Shown here in pieces: positions 8,192-15,481 of a stretch of DNA of 43,676 nucleotides. A program made the translations under genes and the position numbers. The DNA is taken from NCBI GenBank assembly GCA_937915735.1, contig CALGGS010000094.1, positions 1 to 43,676 on the forward strand, in the 5' to 3' direction. Each line of letters opens with the position of its first letter. The first letter of the stretch is position 1. The DNA is from an uncultured Treponema sp. GTDB lineage: Bacteria > Spirochaetota > Spirochaetia > Treponematales > Treponemataceae. The notes under the pieces are model-generated. The model did no database searches. It saw nothing but the letters and a program-made list of their open reading frames with translations, and was not told the origin of the DNA.

Positions 8192-9457
8192 ATGAAATCA
8201 TATAATAATGTTAGGCTTCAAACTATTTCTGAAAAAATCGGTAGTGGTATGACACCATTACGAACAAATACAGAATACTGGAATTCAAAAGATATTCCAT
8301 GGGTAAAAACAGAATTACTTGGGCAATATATAATTTCAGAAACATCAGAATACATATCACAAAAAGCTTTTGAAGAGAATTCATTAACTCTTTTTCCCGC
8401 AAATACTCTTTCAATTGCAATGTATGGTGAAGGGAAAACAAGAGGTAATGTTTCAATATTTGGAATGCCGATGACTTCTAATCAGGCTTGTTGTAATTTA
8501 ATAATTGATGAACAAAAAGCAGATTATAAATATGTTTATTATGCATTGAAGAATAATTATGATAATTTAAGAAATCTAGCCTCTGGTGTTAGAAATAACT
8601 TAAATGCTGATTTAATTAAAAACTTTGAAATTCCTCTTCCTGACCTACCCACACAAAAGAAAATCGCCGATGTACTTTCCTGCATTGACGACAAAATTGC
8701 CTTGAACAATAAAACAAACACCGAATTGGAAAACATGGCAAAAACCATCTACGACTATTGGTTTACCCAGTTCGACTTCCCAGACAAAAACGGCCACCCC
8801 TACAAAACCTCCGGCGGCCAGATGGTATACAACGAAACTCTCAAAAGAGAAATTCCTGCTGGATGGGGTAATTGTACTTTTAATTATTATATTGAACGAA
8901 TAACAAACGGCTTAAATCCTCGCAAAAATTTTGTACTCGGAAATGGAAACAACTATTATGTCACAATTCGTTCTTTATTAGACAATGATATTGATTGGAA
9001 TAACTGTGACAAATGCGATGATGAAGCTTTACAAAAAATTAATTCTAGATCTCAATTACAAATTGGAGATGTAATTTTTAGTGCAATCGGAACCATTGGT
9101 AGAACATATCGAATATATGAAGAGCCTAAAAACTGGAATATAAGTGAAACATCTTTTACAATTAGACCCAAAAAAGATATTCCACATGATTTCTTTTATT
9201 GTTTATTAAGAAGTCCAGAGTTTCAATTACAATCAGAACATAAAGCCATGGGTAGTACATTGAAATGTTTGGTAATGGATAGTTTTTGTGAAATTCCATG
9301 CATAAAAGTTGATTTGTCCATTGCAAATAAATTCTCGACTATAGTTGCTCCTATGTACAAACAGATTTATGATAATAACAAACAGAATAGAGAACTCACC
9401 AAACTTCGCGACTATCTTCTCCCACTCTTAATGAATGGCCAAATTGAGGTAAAGTGA
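8192..9457 (+). CDS. hsdS: Type I restriction enzyme specificity subunit
   Basis: 421 residues with two target recognition domains (about 1-150 and 215-370), each followed by a conserved helical segment. The first is LPTQKKIADVLSCIDDKIA with the NTELENMAKTIYDYWFTQFD motif; the last is the C-terminal LRDYLLPLLMNGQI. HsdS sets the bipartite recognition site of the HsdM/HsdR complex. The ATG at 8192 is chosen over a TTG six bases upstream because AGGA at 8181-8184 fits it. A short hairpin (TTTTGC-TAAC-GCAAAA) sits just upstream of the ribosome site. The central conserved part is clearly GC-richer than the two recognition domains, a pattern fitting domain exchange. hsdM does not follow directly. 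Confidence 0.95.
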   Translation: MKSYNNVRLQTISEKIGSGMTPLRTNTEYWNSKDIPWVKTELLGQYIISETSEYISQKAFEENSLTLFPANTLSIAMYGEGKTRGNVSIFGMPMTSNQACCNLIIDEQKADYKYVYYALKNNYDNLRNLASGVRNNLNADLIKNFEIPLPDLPTQKKIADVLSCIDDKIALNNKTNTELENMAKTIYDYWFTQFDFPDKNGHPYKTSGGQMVYNETLKREIPAGWGNCTFNYYIERITNGLNPRKNFVLGNGNNYYVTIRSLLDNDIDWNNCDKCDDEALQKINSRSQLQIGDVIFSAIGTIGRTYRIYEEPKNWNISETSFTIRPKKDIPHDFFYCLLRSPEFQLQSEHKAMGSTLKCLVMDSFCEIPCIKVDLSIANKFSTIVAPMYKQIYDNNKQNRELTKLRDYLLPLLMNGQIEVK

Positions 9458-9605
9458 ATAGGAGTAGCTTAATTTGCAGTTAGGTAGCGATTTTTCACGC
9501 AAGATTTTTTTCTTGTCAGCCGGCTAGAAGTGTGCTATATTATGTTTAATTAGACCTTGCACGCCTCTTAACAATGCGCACCCAGCGAGGTTATTTTTTT
9601 AACCC
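9458..9605. other. AT-rich intergenic stretch, no gene seen
   Basis: I see no coding frame of family character here. A short stem-loop CAAGA-TTTTTT-TCTTG lies near 9503-9518 and could be a weak transcription stop after hsdS, though it lacks a following T-run. Confidence 0.35.
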
Positions 9606-9717
9606 TGCGCATAATCAAAGATTTTAACCTTTTTAACCTTGCGCATAATCAAAAATAGGCTTATACTATGCGTGTAATCAAAGAATAGTATATGTGTAAC
9701 TGTGCGCATAATCAAAG
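9606..9717 (+). repeat. Four direct copies of TGCGCATAATCAAAG before the ATPase gene
   Basis: Copies start at 9606, 9640, 9669 (variant TGCGTGTAATCAAAG) and 9703, i.e. 34, 29 and 34 bases apart, close to whole helical turns. Each exact copy contains CATAAT, which resembles a -10 box. The last copy ends a few bases before the start codon of the downstream gene. A regulator-binding array or a set of stacked promoters is likely; the unit is too short for CRISPR. Confidence 0.75.
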
Positions 9718-9723
9718 GTGCCT

Positions 9724-11082
9724 ATGATATTAAAACGAAAAATATACGACAAGTTGCTTGCCTGGAAAAAAGAATGCAACGGTTCAAAGGTTTTGCTTAT
9801 TGAAGGTGCAAGACGAATAGGAAAATCCACTGTTTGCGAAGAATTTGCAAAGAATGAATATCAGAGTTATATCATCATTGATTTTGCAAAAAAAGATGCT
9901 ACCGTAGAAAAATATTTTACAGAACATCTTAATGACCTTGATACTTTTTTTATGCTGCTTTCCACATATTATAAAAAAGAGCTTGTAAAAAGAAATTCCA
10001 TCATCATCTTTGATGAAATTCAAATGTTCCCCCAGGCACGTGCGGCGTTGAAATATCTTGTAGCTGATGGTCGTTATGATTACATAGAAACAGGTTCTTT
10101 GATTTCGGTAAAAGAAAATATTCAGAATATTGTAATTCCTTCAGAAGAAAGAAGCCTGCGGATGTATCCACTTGATTTTGAAGAGTTTGCCTGGGCTTTG
10201 GGAGAAAATCTCTTAGTTGAATATATTAAAGATTGCTTTAAAAAACGTGAATCGCTTGAGCGGGGAATGCACAACAAGGCAATGCTTTTATTCAAGCAAT
10301 ATCTGCTTGTTGGTGGAATGCCAAAGCCTGTTGTTCTTTTTATTGAATCAGGAAAAAACTTTTCAACTGTAGATGCAGAAAAACGAGATATTCTAAGTCT
10401 TTACAGAAACGATATTATGAAAATTAAATCACAATATCGAAGCAAAGTCCTTGCGATTTTCGACCAGATTCCAGGCTTGCTTTCTCAACATGAAAAACGC
10501 GTTGTTTTTAAGGATATTCAAGAAGGTTCTTTTGCTGACCAGTATGAAGATACATTTTTCTGGCTCTCGGATTCAATGATTTCAAATGAATGTTTTATGT
10601 GCGGTGATCCGAATGTTGGTCTTTCTATAAATGAAGTCCGTTCATACATAAAATGCTATTTGGGTGATACAGGCTTATTGTTGAGTCATGCATTCGATGA
10701 AAACGAACTTCTGGAAGCAGATGTTTATAATCAGATTTTAAATGATAAGTTGTCTCTTAATAAAGGAATGCTTTTTGAAAATGCCATTGCCCAAATGCTT
10801 ACTTCAAGCGGTCACAAGTTATATTTTTACACACATTACTCAGAAGAAAAACACCGCAACGATATTGAAACAGATTTTCTAATTTCAAATAACAGCAAAC
10901 TAAAATACAAGCTTTTCCCAATCGAAGTAAAATCGAGTAAAAATTACACAACAACATCTTTACTTAGATTCAAGGAAAAATTTAAGCCGCGGATAGGAGA
11001 GTGTTATATTATTCATCCTAAAAATTTAAGTATAAAAGATGATGTTTTATGTATTCCGCCATACATGACAATTTGTTTATAA
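9724..11082 (+). CDS. AAA ATPase with DUF4143 C-terminal domain
   Basis: 452 residues. The N-terminal P-loop IEGARRIGKST (about residues 24-34) and Walker B SIIIFDEIQ (about 95-103) form an AAA_14 ATPase. The C-terminal DUF4143 region contains the fold-typical CYLGDTGLLLS and the nuclease-like IETDFLI...FPIEVKSSKNY (D...ExK), about residues 370-415. Such proteins are common in bacterial accessory DNA; their biochemical role is not settled. It sits between hsdS and hsdM, with hsdM beginning 14 bases after its stop, so it is built into the type I locus. The start may be GTG 9718 or ATG 9724; AAAGG at 9714-9718 favours the ATG. Four direct repeats lie upstream. Confidence 0.88.
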   Translation: MILKRKIYDKLLAWKKECNGSKVLLIEGARRIGKSTVCEEFAKNEYQSYIIIDFAKKDATVEKYFTEHLNDLDTFFMLLSTYYKKELVKRNSIIIFDEIQMFPQARAALKYLVADGRYDYIETGSLISVKENIQNIVIPSEERSLRMYPLDFEEFAWALGENLLVEYIKDCFKKRESLERGMHNKAMLLFKQYLLVGGMPKPVVLFIESGKNFSTVDAEKRDILSLYRNDIMKIKSQYRSKVLAIFDQIPGLLSQHEKRVVFKDIQEGSFADQYEDTFFWLSDSMISNECFMCGDPNVGLSINEVRSYIKCYLGDTGLLLSHAFDENELLEADVYNQILNDKLSLNKGMLFENAIAQMLTSSGHKLYFYTHYSEEKHRNDIETDFLISNNSKLKYKLFPIEVKSSKNYTTTSLLRFKEKFKPRIGECYIIHPKNLSIKDDVLCIPPYMTICL

Positions 11083-11096
11083 ATGAGGAATTAAAA

Positions 11097-12698
11097 ATGA
11101 ACACAACACAGCTTAGTACTAATACAAAAAAGATGATTGATGATATCAAAACCGTATGTGCAAATTATGGTCTTGGTAATGCGGCAAGTGAATCAAAAAT
11201 CATTACACAGGTTTTTCTCTATAAATTCTTAAACGATAAATTTCTCTATGAAGCAAAAAAGAAGAATCCAGATTTCCTAAACCTCAGTGATGATGAATAT
11301 CAGATTTTGCTTTACAGCCTTGAAGCGAATGTTGCAAAGTTCAATAAGAATCAGCTTATTGCAAATTTGTATACTCACAAAGATGAAAAAGATTTTCATA
11401 ATCTCTTTGATTCGACAATTACTTCTATTGCAGAAAGTAATGCGGCTATATTCAGCGTAAGCGCAGGCTCTCAGGATAAAATTAAACTCTTTGAAAACCT
11501 TAGTCAGTATGTAATTGAATCAGAAAAGAAAGATTCATTCTGCCGTGCAATGATGGACAAAATTGTAGACTTTAGTTTTGAAGAAGTTTTTGAACAGAAA
11601 TACGATTTCTTTGCACAGATTTTTGAATATCTTATTAAAGACTACAACAAAGACTTTGGAAAATATGCAGAGTATTATACACCGAATGTAATTGCCAGAA
11701 TAATTGCCCGTATTCTTGTAAAAGGAAAAGTAAGCAACGTAAAGATTTATGATCCGGCTGCAGGTTCCGGCACTTTGCTTCTTGCCCTAGCACATCAGAT
11801 TGGTGAAAACAATTGTTCAATTTACAGTCAGGATATTTCACAAAAATCGAATGAGTTTTTGCGATTAAATCTTATTTTGAATAATCTTGTTCACTCTCTT
11901 CAAAACATTGTTCATGATGATACTCTTGTTACACCACGTCATTTGAATAAAGAAAAGAATGATATTGAACACTTTGATTACATTGTAAGTAATCCTCCTT
12001 TTAAAACAGACTTTAGTGAAACACGAGATACACTTGCCAGCGAAAACTATTCAAAACGATTCTGGGCCGGTGTTCCAAATATTCCAGCGACAAAGAAAGA
12101 CAGTATGGCCATCTATCTGATGTTCATGCAGCACATCATCAAATCTTTGAATCAAAAAGGAAAGGCTGCCATTGTAGTTCCAACAGGATTCCTTACTGCT
12201 CAGTCAAAAATCGAAAAGACAATCCGCGAAGAGCTTTGTGTAAAAAATCACTGGCTTCGTGGTGTTGTAAGTATGCCTTCAAATATCTTTGCAACAACAG
12301 GAACAAATGTTTCCATCATCTTCATAGACAAAGAAAACAATTCGGACAAGGTTATGTTGATGGATGCCTCTAAACTTGGTGAAAAAGTAAAAGAAGACGG
12401 TAAAAACCAAAAGACAGTTCTTAAGCCTGAAGAAATAGAAATGATTGTAAACACCTTTAACAATTCAGAAGTAGTAGACGATTTCAGTATTCTGGTTTCT
12501 TATGAAGACCTGGCAAAGAAGAATTGCAGCTTTAGTGCAGGCCAGTACTTCGAAGTAAAGATTGAATATGTCGAGCTTACTCCAGAACAGTTCAAAGAAA
12601 AGATGGATGGCTTTAAGTCAAATCTTAATTCTTTCTTTGAAGAAGGGCATAGTTTGGAGAATGAGATTAAAACTCAATTAGATAAATTAGTTTTGTAA
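11097..12698 (+). CDS. hsdM: Type I restriction-modification methyltransferase subunit
   Basis: 533 residues. The N-terminal HsdM helical domain (about 1-130) precedes a gamma-class N6-adenine methyltransferase domain with SAM motif I DPAAGSGTLL (about residue 218) and the catalytic motif IV NPPF (about residue 298). HsdM methylates adenine in the site chosen by HsdS and protects the host from HsdR. The ATG at 11097 follows GAGGAA; an upstream in-frame ATG at 11049 overlaps the ATPase gene and has no ribosome site. hsdM is normally next to hsdS; here it is the last gene, separated from hsdS by the ATPase gene and its repeat array. Confidence 0.96.
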   Translation: MNTTQLSTNTKKMIDDIKTVCANYGLGNAASESKIITQVFLYKFLNDKFLYEAKKKNPDFLNLSDDEYQILLYSLEANVAKFNKNQLIANLYTHKDEKDFHNLFDSTITSIAESNAAIFSVSAGSQDKIKLFENLSQYVIESEKKDSFCRAMMDKIVDFSFEEVFEQKYDFFAQIFEYLIKDYNKDFGKYAEYYTPNVIARIIARILVKGKVSNVKIYDPAAGSGTLLLALAHQIGENNCSIYSQDISQKSNEFLRLNLILNNLVHSLQNIVHDDTLVTPRHLNKEKNDIEHFDYIVSNPPFKTDFSETRDTLASENYSKRFWAGVPNIPATKKDSMAIYLMFMQHIIKSLNQKGKAAIVVPTGFLTAQSKIEKTIREELCVKNHWLRGVVSMPSNIFATTGTNVSIIFIDKENNSDKVMLMDASKLGEKVKEDGKNQKTVLKPEEIEMIVNTFNNSEVVDDFSILVSYEDLAKKNCSFSAGQYFEVKIEYVELTPEQFKEKMDGFKSNLNSFFEEGHSLENEIKTQLDKLVL

Positions 12699-12746
12699 AT
12701 AATTAACTCTTAATAGAATGACCTTATTCTACTATACACCTCTATC

Positions 12747-12776
12747 TTGACTAAAACCGACATTTTCTGATATAAT
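12747..12776 (+). promoter_or_regulatory. Promoter of tRNA-Ile
   Basis: TTGACT (12747-12752), an 18-base spacer and TATAAT (12771-12776) are close to the vegetative sigma consensus, about 25 bases before the tRNA 5' end. Confidence 0.75.
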
Positions 12777-12800
12777 AAATGCACTTCTTCACTGAAGTTC

Positions 12801-12873
12801 GGGCCATTAGCTCAGCGGTTAGAGCAGAGGACTCATAATCCTTTGGTCCTTGGTTCAAATCCAAGATGGCCCA
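12801..12873 (+). tRNA. tRNA-Ile2 (anticodon CAU, lysidine-type)
   Basis: A complete 73-base cloverleaf: acceptor GGGCCAT/ATGGCCC, D-arm GCTC-AGCGGTTA-GAGC, anticodon arm GAGGA-CTCATAA-TCCTT, variable TGGTC, T-arm CTTGG-TTCAAAT-CCAAG, discriminator A. The anticodon is CAU. The body matches the bacterial minor tRNA-Ile better than elongator tRNA-Met (ACTCATAATC, then TTGGTC, then TGGTTCAA), so after lysidine modification by TilS it should read AUA. CCA is not encoded. A small hairpin TGCTCC-GAA-GGAGCA follows at once. Confidence 0.92.
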
Positions 12874-13019
12874 TGCTCCGAAGGAGCAAATGTCAATAAC
12901 TTCCATCAGACCAAACGGTAGCGTAAGCGGACGTATGGCCCAGTATTTTCGCAACGAAGTGAGAAAATACACTTAAATCATTTCCTCTAGGCCAAACGAG
13001 CGAAGCGAAGTATGGCCCA
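12866..13019 (+). repeat. Repeated tRNA 3'-end octamer and small hairpins behind tRNA-Ile
   Basis: ATGGCCCA, the 3' acceptor strand plus discriminator of the tRNA, recurs at 12935-12942 and 13012-13019. The two downstream copies belong to a longer imperfect repeat (CCAAACG, an AGCG/GCG run, then GTATGGCCCA). Between them lies an inverted repeat GTATTTTC (12943-12950)/GAAAATAC (12963-12970). The rest of 12700-13123 contains only the tRNA and promoters; no gene is seen. Confidence 0.6.
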
Positions 13020-13071
13020 TATTTTTTTATAACGCCCTCCCTTTAAAATAATAAATCCTGCTTATTTTTAT

Positions 13072-13125
13072 TTGACAAATCATTCATATCAACTTTACAA
13101 TATATATATCGAGGAAGATTGATAT
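13072..13125 (+). promoter_or_regulatory. Promoter of the GH27 gene with ATATCAA/TTGATAT half-sites
   Basis: TTGACA (13072-13077), 18 bases, TACAAT (13096-13101). A half-site CATATCAA (13085-13092) lies in the spacer and an inverted partner TTGATAT (13119-13125) overlaps the start codon. The same half-site forms the perfect palindrome in front of the neighbouring regulator gene. Confidence 0.6.
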
Positions 13126-14425
13126 GAAAAATTACAACAAAAATGCGGTCGCCCTGAATCCGCCAATGGGCTGGAACAGCTACGATTACTACAATGTCGG
13201 CGTAAACGAAGAGCAAGTGAAAAAAAACGCCGAATATATGGCAAAAAATCTTAAAAAATATGGCTGGGAATACATTGTTGTTGACGCTCAGTGGTCAGAT
13301 CCGAACGCACTTGCTCTTGTCCCTGAGTGCCAGTATGTTCCGTTCACGCATTTTTGTCTGGACGAATATTCCCGTCAAATCCCTGATCCAGTGCGTTTTC
13401 CTTCAAGCTCAGGGGGGAAGGGCTTTAAGCAGCTTGCAGACTATGTTCATTCTCTTGGCCTGAAATTCGGAATCCATATAATGCGGGGAATTCCTCGTTT
13501 TGCGGCGGCAAATCATCTTCCAATTTTGTGCGCTGGTATTACGGCTGACAAAATCGCAAATCCTTTTAGTGTAAGCAAATGGAACGGTGACATGTACGGT
13601 GTCGATATGACTAAAAAGGGCGCTCAGGAATACTATGACAGTATTTTTTCTCTTTATGCAGAGTGGGGCGTTGATTTTGTAAAGGTTGATGATATTTGCA
13701 ACACGAATATGTATCCTCAGAATCCGTATTCTGCAGAAAAAGAAATAGAGGCGATTTACAAGGCGATTGAAAAATCAGGTCGCCCGATGGTATTGAGTTT
13801 AAGTCCGGGACCTGCCGTAATTGAAAAGGCCTCCCATCTTCGAAAATACGCTAATATGTGGCGAATCACCGACGATTTTTGGGATGAGTGGCAGCTTTTA
13901 AAGGCGATGTTCGAGCGATGTGATGTCTGGCAGAGACAGGTCAGTGAAGGCTGCTGGCCTGACTGTGATATGCTTCCTTTGGGAATGCTTGGTAAAGGCT
14001 TTGCGGCTGAAAGGAAAAGCAGATTCACAAAAGACGAGCAGAAAACGATGATGACACTCTGGTGTATTTTTAAAAGCCCGCTGATGCTCGGTTCGGAGCT
14101 GACTCTTTTGGACGAAGAAACGAAATCGCTCATCACAAACGAGGAGGTTCTGTCACTTTTAAAGAACGGCTCAATTTCAGAGCAAGTAAGGCGGGATGAA
14201 AAATCCTGCGTCTGGAAAAGTGGGCAAACAATTGCGCTTTTTAATCTTTCTGATAAAGAAGAAAAGGTGAGCGTGACTTTTGAAGAGCTTGGAATGGAAG
14301 AAAGGGCTTATAAAATTCGGGATTTGTGGGAAAAACGCGACATTGAAAAAATAAGCGGTAAGAATGAACTTGCCGCTGTTATTCCTGCTCATGGAGCAAA
14401 ATTACTGTCCGTAATATGCCCTTAA
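13124..14425 (+). CDS. GH27 family alpha-galactosidase / beta-L-arabinopyranosidase-like enzyme
   Basis: 433 residues. The TIM barrel starts with the family hallmark NPPMGWNSYD (about 12-21). It carries the nucleophile Asp in FVKVDDIC (D189) and an acid/base candidate in WRITDDFWD (D250/D251); a short C-terminal beta domain follows. GH27 enzymes remove alpha-galactose or beta-L-arabinopyranose from oligosaccharides. No signal peptide is present, so it should act in the cytoplasm on imported sugars. It has GAGGAAG as ribosome site. The gene converges on and overlaps the regulator gene by 24 bases. Substrate choice between galactose and arabinopyranose cannot be read from the sequence; the neighbouring arabinofuranosidase favours arabinose-containing glycans. 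Confidence 0.87.
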   Translation: MKNYNKNAVALNPPMGWNSYDYYNVGVNEEQVKKNAEYMAKNLKKYGWEYIVVDAQWSDPNALALVPECQYVPFTHFCLDEYSRQIPDPVRFPSSSGGKGFKQLADYVHSLGLKFGIHIMRGIPRFAAANHLPILCAGITADKIANPFSVSKWNGDMYGVDMTKKGAQEYYDSIFSLYAEWGVDFVKVDDICNTNMYPQNPYSAEKEIEAIYKAIEKSGRPMVLSLSPGPAVIEKASHLRKYANMWRITDDFWDEWQLLKAMFERCDVWQRQVSEGCWPDCDMLPLGMLGKGFAAERKSRFTKDEQKTMMTLWCIFKSPLMLGSELTLLDEETKSLITNEEVLSLLKNGSISEQVRRDEKSCVWKSGQTIALFNLSDKEEKVSVTFEELGMEERAYKIRDLWEKRDIEKISGKNELAAVIPAHGAKLLSVICP

Positions 14426-15331
14426 AATGATTCCCTGATCGTAATTTCCGAACCCTTTGCCGAAGATGTTCATTCCGCCGAGGTGTTCGGCATTTTCTTT
14501 TACGCCAAAAGAGACTCGAATTGAGTGATGCTCTTCAATTTTGAGGTCAGACAGTTTTACATCAGAGATTTTTTCGCCGTCAACAAAACTGCCTTCGTCC
14601 GTAACTGAAAAATGCTTTAAAAGACCATATTGGCTTCCTTCGAGCTTCCACCAAGCGGGAGTGAATTTTCCGCGCTTGTCTCCGTAGTCGCCAGGACAAG
14701 TCCAGGTTCCGACCTCAATCTTGTTAATCCAGATTGTTATGTCACTTGGCCAGTTCGGGTTTGTGCCCGGAGTTTCAGAAGAAAGCTCTGCGCTCACTTC
14801 GAGCCGTTTGAGAGTTCTTTCGTCATAAAGTGTATTGTTCGGAAATTTGTATTCGATAGAGCCAGATGTGCACCAAATAAGCCCGGCCTTCATTCTGTCT
14901 GGGTGAAGGAAAGAATTAGGCATGTCGAGCTGGCCGATGATTTTTTCGCTTGAGCAAAGCCCGCAAGGAGCCGTTACTTTGCAGTCGGTAAAAATTCCAA
15001 GCGGCATTTCAATTTCCATGCAGTCCTCTTCTGCCGGCTGCTGTTCCCCGAACTGAATGATGATTTCGTGAAAAGATGGCTTACAAAGCTTCTGAGTGCC
15101 TTTTCGAGCCTTGATATTCTGAGTTTCGATAAGACCTGCTTCTTCAAGAATAGAAATATGCGTGGCCACAGTCGACTGAGGAAAATTTAAGATTTCGGCT
15201 ATTTCGTTGATGTTAAGGGGTTTTTGCTTGATGAGTGATAAAATCTCGATTCGAGGCTTTGAAGCGAGGGCCTTAATCTTTTCAATGTCTTCCAAAGGCT
15301 TGATGATAAGAACTGAGTCAGCATTTTCCAT
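14402..15331 (-). CDS. ArsR-type winged-helix transcriptional regulator with ligand-like C-terminal domain
   Basis: 309 residues from the ATG at 15331; an upstream frame extension to 15448 would cover the operator and is rejected. Residues about 10-85 form an ArsR/HTH_20 winged helix (IKALASKPRIEILSLI, then the recognition helix in NFPQSTVATHISILEEAGLI). The remaining about 210 residues look all-beta (WTCPGDYGDKRGKF and WWKLEGSQYG segments) and are probably an effector domain, perhaps for a sugar; that is inference. It lies between the GH27 and GH51 genes. A 10-bp perfect palindrome at 15396-15421 upstream suggests self-regulation, and related half-sites occur before both enzyme genes. Confidence 0.8.
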   Translation of the reverse strand: MENADSVLIIKPLEDIEKIKALASKPRIEILSLIKQKPLNINEIAEILNFPQSTVATHISILEEAGLIETQNIKARKGTQKLCKPSFHEIIIQFGEQQPAEEDCMEIEMPLGIFTDCKVTAPCGLCSSEKIIGQLDMPNSFLHPDRMKAGLIWCTSGSIEYKFPNNTLYDERTLKRLEVSAELSSETPGTNPNWPSDITIWINKIEVGTWTCPGDYGDKRGKFTPAWWKLEGSQYGLLKHFSVTDEGSFVDGEKISDVKLSDLKIEEHHSIRVSFGVKENAEHLGGMNIFGKGFGNYDQGIILRAYYGQ

Positions 15332-15395
15332 AGTTTTCTCTTTTGTACAAAATATGAGTGACATTCTAAGCATATACTCAGAATGACATTTTAAT

Positions 15396-15421
15396 ACTAT
15401 ATCAACTTTTCTTGATATAGT
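15396..15421. promoter_or_regulatory. Perfect 10-bp palindromic operator before the regulator gene
   Basis: ACTATATCAA (15396-15405), CTTTTC, TTGATATAGT (15412-15421). It lies 65 bases upstream of the regulator start. A second imperfect dyad, TGACATTCT / AGAATGACA (about 15358-15389), lies between operator and gene. Confidence 0.75.
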
Positions 15422-15481
15422 CCATATAAAAAAGAACTGGACGAGCAATGCAACATCCAGTTCTCAAATTACGAACAAGCG

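Noticed and set aside
9606..9717. CRISPR-like array
   Set aside because: The unit is only 15 bases with 14-19 base gaps of low complexity and there are no cas genes; a regulator-site array fits better.
12751..12972. 73-residue minus-strand frame across the tRNA gene
   Set aside because: The translated DLNQGPKDYESSALTAEL pattern is the well-known artefact of reading the complement of a tRNA gene; the cloverleaf explains the sequence.
14402..15448. Longer start for the ArsR-type regulator at 15448
   Set aside because: The extension would place coding sequence over the perfect palindromic operator and has no ribosome site; the ATG at 15331 begins just before the helix-turn-helix.
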